A stretch of 64,000 nt of DNA from Hyphomonas sp. GTDB taxonomy: Bacteria > Pseudomonadota > Alphaproteobacteria > Caulobacterales > Hyphomonadaceae. Of this stretch, positions 9,050-19,169 are shown piece by piece (positions within the stretch are counted from its first letter, which is position 1; each line of letters starts with the position of its first letter). Made by a program: the position numbers and the translations under genes. The stretch is from contig NZ_JALHLS010000009.1 in NCBI RefSeq assembly GCF_022844445.1, positions 1 to 64,000 of the forward strand. Direction: 5' to 3'. Below the pieces are notes generated by a model. That model did not search any database and was not told the origin of the DNA. It saw only the letters and a list, made by a program, of their open reading frames with translations.

Positions 9050-9433
9050 ATGTCCCAGCCAAGTTTCACAGAGCTTGCCATCCTGAAACACCTGTGGGCC
9101 AGAGGCCCGCAGAGTGCCCGCGAAGTGCATGACGCCGTCGGCCCGGGCCAGGGGTGGAAGGCCTCCACCACGCGCACCTTCATCGCCCGCATGGAGGAGA
9201 AAGGATGGGTAGCCCGGCAGGAGGTGCATGGCCTCGCCGTCTACACCGCCGCGATCGATCGCACCGCCACGCTCGGCGGCCTCGTGCGCCATCTCACGCG
9301 CCAGATCCTCGACATGGACGGCCCGCTTCCCGCCGCGCTCTTTGCGGAAAGCCCGCACCTCTCAGACGCCGAACTCGACGAGCTCGACGCCATCATCAAC
9401 GCCGCAGAAGACCGCAAGGGAGGCAAGGCATGA
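9050..9433 (+). CDS. BlaI/MecI/CopY-family winged-helix repressor
   Basis: A 127-aa penicillinase-repressor-type protein: N-terminal winged helix (TELAILKHLWARGP, then a recognition helix with STTRTFIARMEEKG) and a short C-terminal dimerisation helix pair. It normally binds TACA/TGTA dyads as a dimer and is released when a partner M56 peptidase is activated. The stop overlaps the start of that peptidase gene (ATGA, 9430-9433), so the pair is translationally coupled. Whether beta-lactams are the inducer is unknown; no beta-lactamase is nearby. Confidence 0.93.
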   Translation: MSQPSFTELAILKHLWARGPQSAREVHDAVGPGQGWKASTTRTFIARMEEKGWVARQEVHGLAVYTAAIDRTATLGGLVRHLTRQILDMDGPLPAALFAESPHLSDAELDELDAIINAAEDRKGGKA

Positions 9434-11298
9434 GCCCGCTGGTTCTTGTCCTGCTCGCACTCGGCTGGAGCGGCCTGGTCTGGGCCGGAGCACGCTTCGC
9501 CGCCCGTCGCAGCCGCCCGCGCGCCGCGCAATCCATCTGGCGCGGCGCCGCGCTGTTGGTGCCACTGCCCTTCCTCCTGTCCCTCGTCGTGCCGGCCTTG
9601 CCAGCGCCCGCGGCCGCCCCGATCGCGGACCTTCCGATCTACGAGCCGTTCCAGGTCGCTCCGGGTGCGGATGAAGTGGCCATGGCAGGCACGGCCTTCG
9701 CCCTGCCGCAAGCCGGTACACTGGTCCTCGCCGCGCTCGTGGCCGGATGGGCAGTGCGCCTTGGTCTCTGGCTCGTCAGCCAGGTACGTCTGCAGGTCCT
9801 CAAGGGGCGGTCCTATCCCGTCAACCGCCCCTTGCGCCACTGGACAGAGGCGATGGGGCTCGCCCGCATGCCGCAGGTGCGCATCATCCCGCAGGGCGCG
9901 CCCTTTCTCGCGGGCCTCGTGCGCCCCGCCGTTTTCCTGCCGGCCGCGCTCGCGGGCCGGGAAGGGGACGCGGAGATCATCGTCCACGAGCTGGTCCACC
10001 TGAAGCGCGGCGATCTCTTGATGCGCCCGCTGGAACGTGTCGTGGCAGATGTCTTCTGGTTCTCGCCTTTTGCCTGGGCCATCCGGTCGGAGCTCGACTA
10101 CTGGCGTGAAGCGGTCGTTGACGAGGCCGCTGCCGAACTCACCGGCGACCGCATCGCCTATGCCCGCGCGATCACCCGCGCCGCTCGGTTTGCCCGCCCT
10201 GTCACCTCGCTGCCCGTCGCGGCCATGGTGCTGAAGAAGGACGGAACGCTCAAGATGCGCGTCAATCTTCTGCTCACGGACGATACGCGTCCGCGCCGCC
10301 GCGGCCTCGCTGCACTGGCCATCCTCGCCTGCGCCGCGCCGCTCGCCGTCGCGCAGGGCGTGCTCATTCGCGGCCCGGCAACCGCTGCCGCAGCGACAAA
10401 CATTGCCTACGCCCATCCTGTGCTCGACAAGGCGAGGCTCACCAGCCCCTTTGGCCTGCGCAAGCACCCTATCACCGGTGAACAGAAACTGCACAGCGGA
10501 ACCGACCTCGCTGACAAGCTTGGCGCCGCCGTGCATTCGCCCATTGACGGCAAGGTAACCCGTGCCGAGTTCCTGGAAGGCTACGGCAATCTCGTCGAAG
10601 TCTCCGCCGGCACCACCGCCCTGCGCTTCGGCCAGCTCGACACGATCAAGGTGAAAGCCGGTGACACGGTCGAGCCGGGCACAGTGATCGGTACGCTCGG
10701 CCAGTCCGGCCAGGCCACCGGCCCGCATCTTCATCTCGAAGTCTGGCGCGGAGGTGAGCAGGTTGATCCCCAGTCGGTGGAAGGCCTTGTGCTGGCCAAG
10801 GATCTTACCGTCTCGGCAAGTGCCAAGGCGCTCGCCCCGCTCGCGCAGGACCTGCCCTCGGCCGGTGGCGCCGCCGCGACCGCAGCGTCCATGGCGCCCG
10901 CGCCTCGCGGCGCGTTCGATGACTGCGGCAAGCTAGCTGAAACGCTGAAGGCGGCGGCGCCGCCCGACGGCTGGGGTGATCGGGTGGAAGCGGCCCGCAC
11001 GGCGAATGCCGCCGCCGGCGTGGCGCAGGCAGACTGGCTGCCGAAATCCGTCACCTATCCGAAGCCCGTCTATCCGCCGGAAGCCGCTTCCGCGCGCGTC
11101 TCGGCGGCCTGCGAAGTGACATTCGATCTGGATGCGGACGGTATCCCGCAGAACAAGGTGGCCCGCTGCACCGATCCGCGCTTCGAATCCTCCGCTGCCG
11201 AGCTGCCTTCCGCGACGTTCGAGCCGATGCGTACTGAAGGCGGCGCAGCGGTCGAGGCGAAGGGCATCGTCTTTCCGCTGCTTTACTGCGCCGAGTAA
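9430..11298 (+). CDS. M56 (BlaR1-type) membrane peptidase fused to LytM/M23 and TonB_C-like domains
   Basis: A 622-aa protein. Membrane helices at about residues 3-20, 39-58, 95-118 and 291-309 surround an M56 gluzincin domain with the HELVH zinc motif at 186-190 and a downstream conserved EAVVDEAAAE. After the last helix comes a full M23/LytM endopeptidase domain (about 328-450) with zinc ligands H355 and D359 (HSGTD) and HxH at 433-435. A C-terminal TonB_C-like segment (about 541-622) contains KPVYPPEA. In ordinary BlaR1 the extracytoplasmic sensor is a penicillin-binding-protein-like domain. Here it is replaced by a seemingly active peptidoglycan endopeptidase, suggesting that cell-wall state is sensed or modified. 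Coupled to the upstream repressor. Confidence 0.9.
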   Translation: MSPLVLVLLALGWSGLVWAGARFAARRSRPRAAQSIWRGAALLVPLPFLLSLVVPALPAPAAAPIADLPIYEPFQVAPGADEVAMAGTAFALPQAGTLVLAALVAGWAVRLGLWLVSQVRLQVLKGRSYPVNRPLRHWTEAMGLARMPQVRIIPQGAPFLAGLVRPAVFLPAALAGREGDAEIIVHELVHLKRGDLLMRPLERVVADVFWFSPFAWAIRSELDYWREAVVDEAAAELTGDRIAYARAITRAARFARPVTSLPVAAMVLKKDGTLKMRVNLLLTDDTRPRRRGLAALAILACAAPLAVAQGVLIRGPATAAAATNIAYAHPVLDKARLTSPFGLRKHPITGEQKLHSGTDLADKLGAAVHSPIDGKVTRAEFLEGYGNLVEVSAGTTALRFGQLDTIKVKAGDTVEPGTVIGTLGQSGQATGPHLHLEVWRGGEQVDPQSVEGLVLAKDLTVSASAKALAPLAQDLPSAGGAAATAASMAPAPRGAFDDCGKLAETLKAAAPPDGWGDRVEAARTANAAAGVAQADWLPKSVTYPKPVYPPEAASARVSAACEVTFDLDADGIPQNKVARCTDPRFESSAAELPSATFEPMRTEGGAAVEAKGIVFPLLYCAE

Positions 11299-11315
11299 GG
11301 AAATCGCAAACAAGC

Positions 11316-11341
11316 GACCCGCGAGGCGCGCCTCGCGGGTC
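11316..11341. terminator. Bidirectional terminator, 26-bp perfect palindrome
   Basis: Two 13-nt arms beginning GACCCGCGAGGCG form a perfect inverted repeat between the convergent M56 peptidase and prs genes. No long T-run follows on either strand. Confidence 0.6.
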
Positions 11342-11367
11342 TATTCATGTGCGTGAGGCAGGGGCGT

Positions 11368-12303
11368 CTAGCGGTCGAACAGTTTCGACACGCTCTCTTC
11401 ATTAGCAATCCGCCGGATCGCTTCGCCCAGCAGCGGCGCCATCGGCAGTACTCGAATTTTCTTCGATTTCAACGCATCCGCCGAAGGCTGGATCGTGTCA
11501 GTCATCACGAGTTCGTCCAGAACCGATTTCTCGATTCGCTGCACGGCATTGCCAGACAGCACGCCGTGCGTGACATAGGCCGACACCGACACCGCGCCCT
11601 GTTCCTTCAGCGCCGCGGCGGCGTTCGCCAGCGTGCCGCCGCTATCGCAGATATCGTCGAGCATGATGCAGCGCGCACCCTTTACTTCGCCGATGATGTT
11701 CATCACTTCCGACTTGCCCGCTTCCGGCCGGCGCTTGTCGACGATGGCGAGGTCTGCGTTCAGCTTGTTGGCCAGCGCGCGGGCGCGCACCACGCCGCCC
11801 ACGTCGGGCGAGACCATCACGATCTTGTCTTTGCCGAAGCGTTCCTTGATGTCGTCGATCATCACCGGCCCGCCAAAAAGGTTGTCGGTCGGAATGTCGA
11901 AGAAGCCCTGGATCTGCCCGGCATGCAGGTCCACGGTCAGCACGCGGTCGGCGCCGGCGGACGAGATCAGGTTGGCCACCAGTTTTGCCGAGATCGGTGT
12001 GCGGCCATCGGTTTTCCGGTCCTGCCGCGCATAGCCGAAATAGGGGATCACCGCCGTGATGCGCCGGGCCGAAGCGCGCCGCAACGCGTCCATCATGATC
12101 AAGAGCTGCATCAAGTTGTCATTGGCAGGGTAGGAGGTCGACTGGATGACGAATACATCCTCGCCGCGCACGTTCTCGTCGATGCGCACGAAGATTTCCT
12201 GGTCTGCGAATGTTTTTACCTCCGAGCGCGTCAGCCGCATGTCGAGATAGTCGGCGATCGCTTCGGAAAGGGGCCGGTTGGCGTTGCAGGAAATAAGTTT
12301 CAT
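11368..12303 (-). CDS. prs: Ribose-phosphate pyrophosphokinase
   Basis: Makes PRPP from ribose-5-phosphate and ATP for purine, pyrimidine, histidine and tryptophan synthesis. The 311-aa protein begins [12 protein letters not shown] and shows the [13 protein letters not shown] loop, the [11 protein letters not shown] region, the PDVGG motif and the PRPP-binding signature [11 protein letters not shown]. In-frame sequence upstream of 12303 adds 21 unconserved residues and was excluded; AGAGGG precedes the chosen ATG. Confidence 0.96.
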   Translation of the reverse strand: MKLISCNANRPLSEAIADYLDMRLTRSEVKTFADQEIFVRIDENVRGEDVFVIQSTSYPANDNLMQLLIMMDALRRASARRITAVIPYFGYARQDRKTDGRTPISAKLVANLISSAGADRVLTVDLHAGQIQGFFDIPTDNLFGGPVMIDDIKERFGKDKIVMVSPDVGGVVRARALANKLNADLAIVDKRRPEAGKSEVMNIIGEVKGARCIMLDDICDSGGTLANAAAALKEQGAVSVSAYVTHGVLSGNAVQRIEKSVLDELVMTDTIQPSADALKSKKIRVLPMAPLLGEAIRRIANEESVSKLFDR

Positions 12304-12393
12304 GTCGCGTCGACCCTCTGCTGCCCGGCTCGCGACGCTTTTGTAACAGGCGCCTGCGAGTCGCAAGCCACGTAAAACCGGATTCGGGCCTGC

Positions 12394-13158
12394 TTACCCA
12401 GAAATCGCGATTACTGAGGCATTCCGGCCATAATCTGCCTCACCGCGCAGGTTCCGGCGGCGGTTGGAGAAATAGATGTCCTCCATCGCGCAGGTATCGT
12501 GGCCAAGATTGCCCACCTCGCTGAGCCCCGCGCCTGTGAGCTGGCGCGCGCAGAAGCCGGGCAGGTCGAATTGCCAGCGGTCAGCCTGGCCGGGGATGAA
12601 CAGGTCCTCACTGGACGCATCCCTGGCCAGGAAACTTCCGCGGAATTCAGGGCCCACTTCATAGCTCGCCTGCTGGATCGTCGGCCCGATGGCGGCGCGG
12701 ATGCGCGCCCGGTCCGCGCCCAGCGCTTCCATCGCCTCCACCGTGCGAAGCAGCACGCCGGCGAGGGCGCCTTTCCAGCCGGCATGGGCCGCGCCGATGA
12801 TGCCCTTGTCTGGGTCCGCAAAGAGAACCGGAGTACAGTCCGCCGAAAGGACGCAGAGTCCGAGGCCAGGCCTGTCCGTCACCATTGCGTCCGCTGGCGG
12901 CCGCTCCGTCCACGGTCCGGTCACCCGCACCACGTCCGGCGAATGCACCTGGTAGCAGGAGAGCAGCCAGCGCGATCCGATCGCCCCGGAGATTCGCGCC
13001 CGGTTTTCAGCGATATGGCGCGGCGAATCGGCCGATCCCTCGCCGGCATTGAGGCTCGTGTAATCGCCCGCGGATACTCCGCCCCGGCGGCCGAAGAAAC
13101 CATGGGAAAGCCCGGAGATACCGGCAATCTGGGAGGCGGTGACATAGGGCGGTTGCAT
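12394..13158 (-). CDS. pgeF: Peptidoglycan editing factor / purine nucleoside phosphorylase, YfiH (DUF152) family
   Basis: A 254-aa multicopper-oxidase-like fold enzyme. Signature motifs are YQVHSPDV, LSADCTPVLF and AAHAGWKG, which supply the His/Cys/His zinc site. Family members cleave adenosine and inosine phosphorolytically, and PgeF in E. coli has been linked to peptidoglycan fidelity. It lies 91 nt upstream of prs on the same strand and may be co-transcribed with it, which would fit a role in purine salvage. Confidence 0.92.
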   Translation of the reverse strand: MQPPYVTASQIAGISGLSHGFFGRRGGVSAGDYTSLNAGEGSADSPRHIAENRARISGAIGSRWLLSCYQVHSPDVVRVTGPWTERPPADAMVTDRPGLGLCVLSADCTPVLFADPDKGIIGAAHAGWKGALAGVLLRTVEAMEALGADRARIRAAIGPTIQQASYEVGPEFRGSFLARDASSEDLFIPGQADRWQFDLPGFCARQLTGAGLSEVGNLGHDTCAMEDIYFSNRRRNLRGEADYGRNASVIAISG

Positions 13159-13327
13159 GCCCCTCCTTGCTGGCCGCGCCGGGCGCCCGCGTCAAGCGCA
13201 TCGCACCTGCGAAGAAGCCTGCCCCGCCGGCATGGTCAAACGGCTTCGTCTCTGCTACGGGGCGCCCAAATCCACCCGAAAACTAGCCGTTCCCCTCCCG
13301 AACGCCGCCCGCCGGAAAGCCCGCCCT

Positions 13328-15160
<1,833 letters not shown>

Positions 15161-15168
15161 GTCCGCTC

Positions 15169-15188
15169 GCCCCCGCGAAGGCGGGGGC
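15169..15188. terminator. GC-rich hairpin after typA, REP-like
   Basis: GCCCCCGC (15169-15176), GAAG loop, GCGGGGGC (15181-15188). It may act as a terminator for typA. The core CCCCGCGAAGGCGGGG is also a widespread alphaproteobacterial palindromic repeat unit, so it may be a REP element that landed here. No T-run follows. Confidence 0.5.
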
Positions 15189-15256
15189 CGCGACCTGCCG
15201 GATGCGCTTGTCCCGTTCCTCGCCTTTGCGGAGACGACCAGCCCGGTGTGTGGGGC

Positions 15257-15880
15257 TCACCTGACCTCGAACGCGATCGGATAGATCGCGCCGTACTGTT
15301 CCACGGCAATGCCGTTCTGGCTCACCTTCGGCAGGAACTCCGCCTTGCTCACCGCGCGGATCGCCTCGGCGCGGAAGATCTCGTCCGTGCACTGAGCGGT
15401 CAGGTTGAACGGCCGCCCCCGCCTATCGACATCGAACAGAACATCGCAGCTGCCGGATATCCCGCGCGTCACCGCGATCGCAGGCATCGAAGGCGCCGGC
15501 GCGCGCACCACCTGGATGTTGCGCCCGGCGACCGGGGAGACAGACGCCGGAAGGGGCCGGAATGTCGAAGGTGCAAGATCCTCGGAAGGGGGCGCAAAGA
15601 TGAACCCGGGCGTAGTGCCGGTTGTGGTCACAACGGGCCGGGGTGGCGGGGGAGGCTTCTCTGCCAGAATCTGTGGCTTCAGGTTGTCCTCGGGTCGGAT
15701 GACCACTTCCGGCGAAGTGGGTGTGATCCTGGTCAGCGGCCGCGTTTCCCGCTCCGCCAACACAACTTCTTCCACCTTGATCAGCCAGCTGGCCGTCAGG
15801 AAAAGCGCATAGACCAGCGGCGCCGCCAACAGCAAAGCCATCGACAGGCGAGGGGGCGCCTCGTTCAACGTCAATCTCAT
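15257..15880 (-). CDS. TonB-like energy transducer
   Basis: A 207-aa protein with a short cytoplasmic N-terminus, one membrane helix (about residues 15-37), a Pro-rich periplasmic stretch (PPPPPRP near residue 77) and a C-terminal TonB_C-type domain containing GSCDVLFDVDRRG and AVSKAEFLPK. GGAGGAAACAG immediately precedes the ATG at 15880. It would couple proton motive force to outer-membrane TonB-dependent receptors. No exbB or exbD is adjacent, so it probably shares motor proteins encoded elsewhere. Confidence 0.8.
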   Translation of the reverse strand: MRLTLNEAPPRLSMALLLAAPLVYALFLTASWLIKVEEVVLAERETRPLTRITPTSPEVVIRPEDNLKPQILAEKPPPPPRPVVTTTGTTPGFIFAPPSEDLAPSTFRPLPASVSPVAGRNIQVVRAPAPSMPAIAVTRGISGSCDVLFDVDRRGRPFNLTAQCTDEIFRAEAIRAVSKAEFLPKVSQNGIAVEQYGAIYPIAFEVR

Positions 15881-16081
15881 CTGTTTCCTCCAGCCCCTGA
15901 TGGGCGCGGGCCACATGACTCGCAGCTCCGGAATTGACGCTACGTCAATCTTACGCAACGTCAACTGAAATCAATCCGAAGTCGCAGCCCGAAGCGAGGG
16001 GCCATCCCTGGCCGGGGATGGCCCCTCCAACGCCAATGACCGGGAGGAAACGTGGCCAGGCGTTGTTCCGGGAGGATGGGA

Positions 16082-16426
16082 TCAGTCCGCCGAGGCGAGC
16101 TGCGTCAAGGCAATGCGCTCGAACGTTGGGGCGACATCGAGGCCAGCGGCAGTGTGCGCTTCGTGGATCTGCTTGACGGCGGCCAGCACCAGCGAGTCGG
16201 CGCACGCGGTATCAAGATACTGCCCGCCGGCGCCTGGAACGCGCGACGTACAGACGCGCTTGGCCGCCCACTCCAGCTCTGCCAGCAGCGCACCCGCGCC
16301 GGCATCGCTCGACACCAGTGCGGCGTCATAATCATGCGTCAGGGTGACCATCTTGCCGTCTTCCGCAAGCGCGGCGGGCGACAGGAGAACAATGGCTGCA
16401 ACAGCCGGTGTGGTGAATTTGAACAT
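16082..16426 (-). CDS. UrcA-family secreted protein
   Basis: A 114-aa precursor with a cleavable signal peptide (residues 1-21, ending ALAE). The mature part follows the UrcA pattern: a beta strand VTLTHDYDAAL, a dipeptide-rich helix GAGALLAELEWAAKRVC, then a second Cys in DTACADSLVLAAV. The two cysteines probably form a disulfide. UrcA proteins are small periplasmic proteins of unknown function common in Caulobacterales and Sphingomonadales. AAGGACTG precedes the ATG. Confidence 0.75.
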   Translation of the reverse strand: MFKFTTPAVAAIVLLSPAALAEDGKMVTLTHDYDAALVSSDAGAGALLAELEWAAKRVCTSRVPGAGGQYLDTACADSLVLAAVKQIHEAHTAAGLDVAPTFERIALTQLASAD

Positions 16427-17433
16427 GGATCAGTCCTTCAGAGTTAGGGGCCCGCCCATGATGGCCGGACCGGAAACTCCTCCCGCAGCACGAGGTCGCC
16501 TCAACTGCCGTCTCCAGGGACACCGCCCCCCTCGGGCGATGTGGCCTTCCCAGTGCGGCCAAGGTTCATGCTGCGTTGCAACAATTACCTCGCAGCCGCA
16601 GCATGGCAAGGGACACACTTTCATCGGCCGTTGAATATCCCTCTCCGGACACGTCCATGCCTGACGGTTGTGCAGGCTTGCCCGATCTCATATCGCCTCT
16701 CAGGCGTACTTCGCCGCGGAAGGCGGGGCCTGTGCCGACCTCCAGAGCCCCTTCGCCCTCATTTCCCGGGAAAGGTTTGGCGTCATCCCGGTTTCGCCCA
16801 AGGCGAAGACCGGGATCCGAAAGCCAAATAATACAAGCCTCTCCGCCTCCGGATCATCCCTGCTGCGCCGCCCGGCCGGCCCCCCCCGCCGCAGAATCCG
16901 AGAGCTTCCGATTCGGGCTGCATCCGCGCCTGCCGTCATCTCCCGCCCGTGACCTGGTTGCCTCGCCGTCCTGGATCGGGGCCCACCCGCGTGCGCCGGC
17001 TGCTCTGGCCGGCTATCTTCGGGCAGCTCGCTGCGCTGAAGAACGGGTTGCGCGCCCGCTACCGGCGCAGCGTATCATTTGGATAGTTCGTCAGCCGCCG
17101 GAGGCGCGACACGCTCAGCTATATCGGCGCGCAGCCCTGCGCCAGTTACTCCGGATGCGGATCTAAATCGCCGGTGCGTCCCGTCCATCTTCGTTCTATA
17201 CACGCCCCCCGGGAAACTACGCGCCACCATCCTTCCCAGCCCTTGAAGCCCCCATTTCCCGCAAGCGGGAGAGTTGAGAAACAATCACACCTGGAGAAAA
17301 CCGCCGCACCGGCCCAAACCCCTGCGGCCGCACCGGCTGCCTGCAGCCTTCCTCAACATCCCATCAGAAATCCTCGTTTGCGCGCTGCGCCGCGCCCGTG
17401 CGATTACAGCCGCCCCAGGACGGAGTTTCCGCG
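16427..17433. other. Kilobase without a convincing gene
   Basis: Several short open frames exist on both strands, but they are rich in Arg/Pro/Ser with no recognisable fold, start signal or conserved motif. The stretch should contain the promoters of the UrcA gene (leftward) and phzF (rightward). It includes a REP-like palindrome at 16785-16815. I could not match it to tmRNA, RNase P RNA or SRP RNA signatures. Confidence 0.6.
16785..16815. repeat. REP-like imperfect palindrome
   Basis: Arms TCCCGGTTTCGCC and GGCGAAGACCGGGA flank a CAA or CAAG turn with a one-base bulge, inside the sequence CGTCATCCCGG...CCGGGATCC. This pattern is typical of dispersed alphaproteobacterial palindromes found between genes. 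Confidence 0.6.
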
Positions 17434-18255
17434 ATGCCCAGCTATCCCTTCTACCAGGTCGACGCTTTCGCCTCGAAGGCCTTCGAGGGAAACCAGGCCT
17501 GCGTGATGCCGCTGGAGGCCTTCCTGCCGGACGAAACGCTCCTTGCTATCGCCGCAGAGAACAACGTTGCCGAAACCGCTTACATTGTGCCCGCAGGGGA
17601 GGGCGTCTGGAAACTGCGCTGGTTCACGCCGGCTGTGGAAGTGCCGCTCTGCGGCCACGCGACCCTCGCCTCGGCGCATGTCCTTTTCGCGCATGGCGGC
17701 TTCAAGGACGAGACCATCGCCTTCGACACGGTGAAGTCCGGTCGTCTCCTCGTGCGCCGCTTGCCGGGCGGGCAGCTGGAGATGGATTTCCCGTCTGCCC
17801 CCATCCGGCCTGTTCCGGTTACGGATGAAATCGCCGCCGCGCTCGGCGCCCGCCCGGTCGAGGCATGGGGCGGTATGTTCTACGCCGCGCGCTTCGAAAC
17901 GCCGGCAGTCGTGCGTGGGCTCAGCCCCGACCAGCGCGCCCTCAAATCTCTCGGCGCTGACGGCGGCGGATGGGACCGCGGAAATTTCGGCTGCTTCGCC
18001 CTCGGCGGCGAAGACCGCATAGACGCCACCTCCCGCTTCTTTGCACCCGGCTCCGGCATCGACGAAGACCCCGCAACAGGCAGCTGGCACACGATGCTTG
18101 CTCGCATCCTCGCCGAGCATTTCGGCAAGTCCGAAGCGCGCTGCTTCCAGGCCTATCCCGGCCGCGGCGCCCATGTCGGGGTGAAACTGGAGGGCGATCG
18201 CTGCAAGCTGACCGGCTCGGCCGTCACGGTCATTGAAGGCCGCTTCACGCTTTAG
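17434..18255 (+). CDS. PhzF-family isomerase/epimerase-like protein
   Basis: A 273-aa two-domain protein of the phenazine biosynthesis PhzF/diaminopimelate-epimerase fold. It shows YQVDAFASKAFEGNQA at the N-terminus, the catalytic-Glu region NNVAETAYIVP, LCGHATLASAHVL, and DEDPATGSWH in domain 2. The catalytic glutamate of PhzF (in the VAET segment) is present. Most such proteins outside phenazine clusters have unknown substrates, and no phenazine genes are nearby. GGACGGAG supports the ATG at 17434. Its end overlaps the convergent SDR gene by 4 nt. Confidence 0.88.
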   Translation: MPSYPFYQVDAFASKAFEGNQACVMPLEAFLPDETLLAIAAENNVAETAYIVPAGEGVWKLRWFTPAVEVPLCGHATLASAHVLFAHGGFKDETIAFDTVKSGRLLVRRLPGGQLEMDFPSAPIRPVPVTDEIAAALGARPVEAWGGMFYAARFETPAVVRGLSPDQRALKSLGADGGGWDRGNFGCFALGGEDRIDATSRFFAPGSGIDEDPATGSWHTMLARILAEHFGKSEARCFQAYPGRGAHVGVKLEGDRCKLTGSAVTVIEGRFTL

Positions 18256-18959
18256 GCGGGCACTTCCTTGCCGGTCCAGTCGAAGCACTTGCCGGAATCC
18301 TCCGGCGTCAGACGGTCCACCACGTCCAGCAGGTAGCCCGCTGCTTGCGCGGGCATGAACAGTTTGCCGTCCGCCACACCGCCCTGAAAGGTCCGAGACA
18401 GTCCCGTATCGACCGTGCCCGGATGAAGCCCCACGCAGATGTTGCCGGGCGCCCGCCGCGCCTGTTCCAGTGCGAAGTTTCGGATCAGCATGTTCAGCGC
18501 TGCCTTGGAGGCGCGGTAGGCATGCCAGCCGCCCAGCCGGTTGTCGGAAATTGAGCCGACCCGCGCCGACAGCGCCGCAAACACGCTGCGCTCCGCCTTC
18601 GGCATCAGCGGCAGCATCTGCGCCGCGATCAGCGCCGGTCCAAACGTATTGGCCGCGAACACGCGCTGGAACGCTTCGAGCGTCATCGCCCTGTAGGTCT
18701 TCTCCGGTTGCAGGTCCGCGCCCGACAGAAACCCGCTCGCCACGAGGCAGAGAGTTACCGGTCCGGCCTTTCGGATCTCGTCCGCCACGACGGCTAATTC
18801 CGATGCGTCAGTGAACTCGGCAGTAAGGTTGATGGCGCCGTTGACCGCTACGCCACTGCGCGAGATGGCGAACACCGTCTTATACCGGCCAGATGCGACA
18901 ACATCCTCCGCCAGCGCCCGCCCGATCCCGCCCGAACTTCCGAATACAACTGCAACCAT
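18252..18959 (-). CDS. Short-chain dehydrogenase/reductase, C-factor-like
   Basis: A 235-aa Rossmann oxidoreductase. The cofactor motif is GSSGGIGRA at residues 7-15. The active site is SARVGSISDN...YRASKAALN, giving the Ser/Tyr/Lys triad, followed by HPGTVDT. It resembles the CsgA/C-factor-like SDR subgroup often annotated as cell-cell signalling or carbonyl reductase. The substrate is unknown. Confidence 0.88.
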   Translation of the reverse strand: MVAVVFGSSGGIGRALAEDVVASGRYKTVFAISRSGVAVNGAINLTAEFTDASELAVVADEIRKAGPVTLCLVASGFLSGADLQPEKTYRAMTLEAFQRVFAANTFGPALIAAQMLPLMPKAERSVFAALSARVGSISDNRLGGWHAYRASKAALNMLIRNFALEQARRAPGNICVGLHPGTVDTGLSRTFQGGVADGKLFMPAQAAGYLLDVVDRLTPEDSGKCFDWTGKEVPA

Positions 18960-19014
18960 GATGCCGCCTCAGCTAGTGCGGCGGGCGTATCAGGAAAGAG
19001 ACAAGGAGGGGGAA

Positions 19015-19090
19015 TGGTGCCGCTTAGGTGACTTGAACACCTGACCCCCGCATTACGAATGCGGTGCTCTACCAGCTGAGCTAAAGCGGC
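19015..19090 (-). tRNA. tRNA-Thr(CGU)
   Basis: A 76-nt cloverleaf on the minus strand. The acceptor GCCGCTT pairs with AAGCGGC, the D arm is AGCTCAGCTGGTAGAGC, the anticodon stem CCGCA/TGCGG holds loop TTCGTAA (anticodon CGT), and the T arm is TCAGGTGTTCAAGTCACCT. The discriminator A is followed by an encoded CCA at 19015-19017. It reads ACG threonine codons. Confidence 0.97.
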
Positions 19091-19169
19091 ATGCCGTTCC
19101 GGCAGAGCCCGCATATACTGGCAGGGGATGGGGGGCGCAAGGCCAGTTTTGCCGCGCTTGGGAAGGGCT

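Noticed and set aside
9241-10734. 497-codon frame antisense to the M56 peptidase
   Set aside because: Shadow of a gene with clear catalytic motifs on the other strand.
16576-17166. 196-codon frame in the empty kilobase
   Set aside because: Its composition is Arg/Pro/Ser-rich, it has no SD, and it crosses a palindromic repeat; it looks like a chance frame in high GC.
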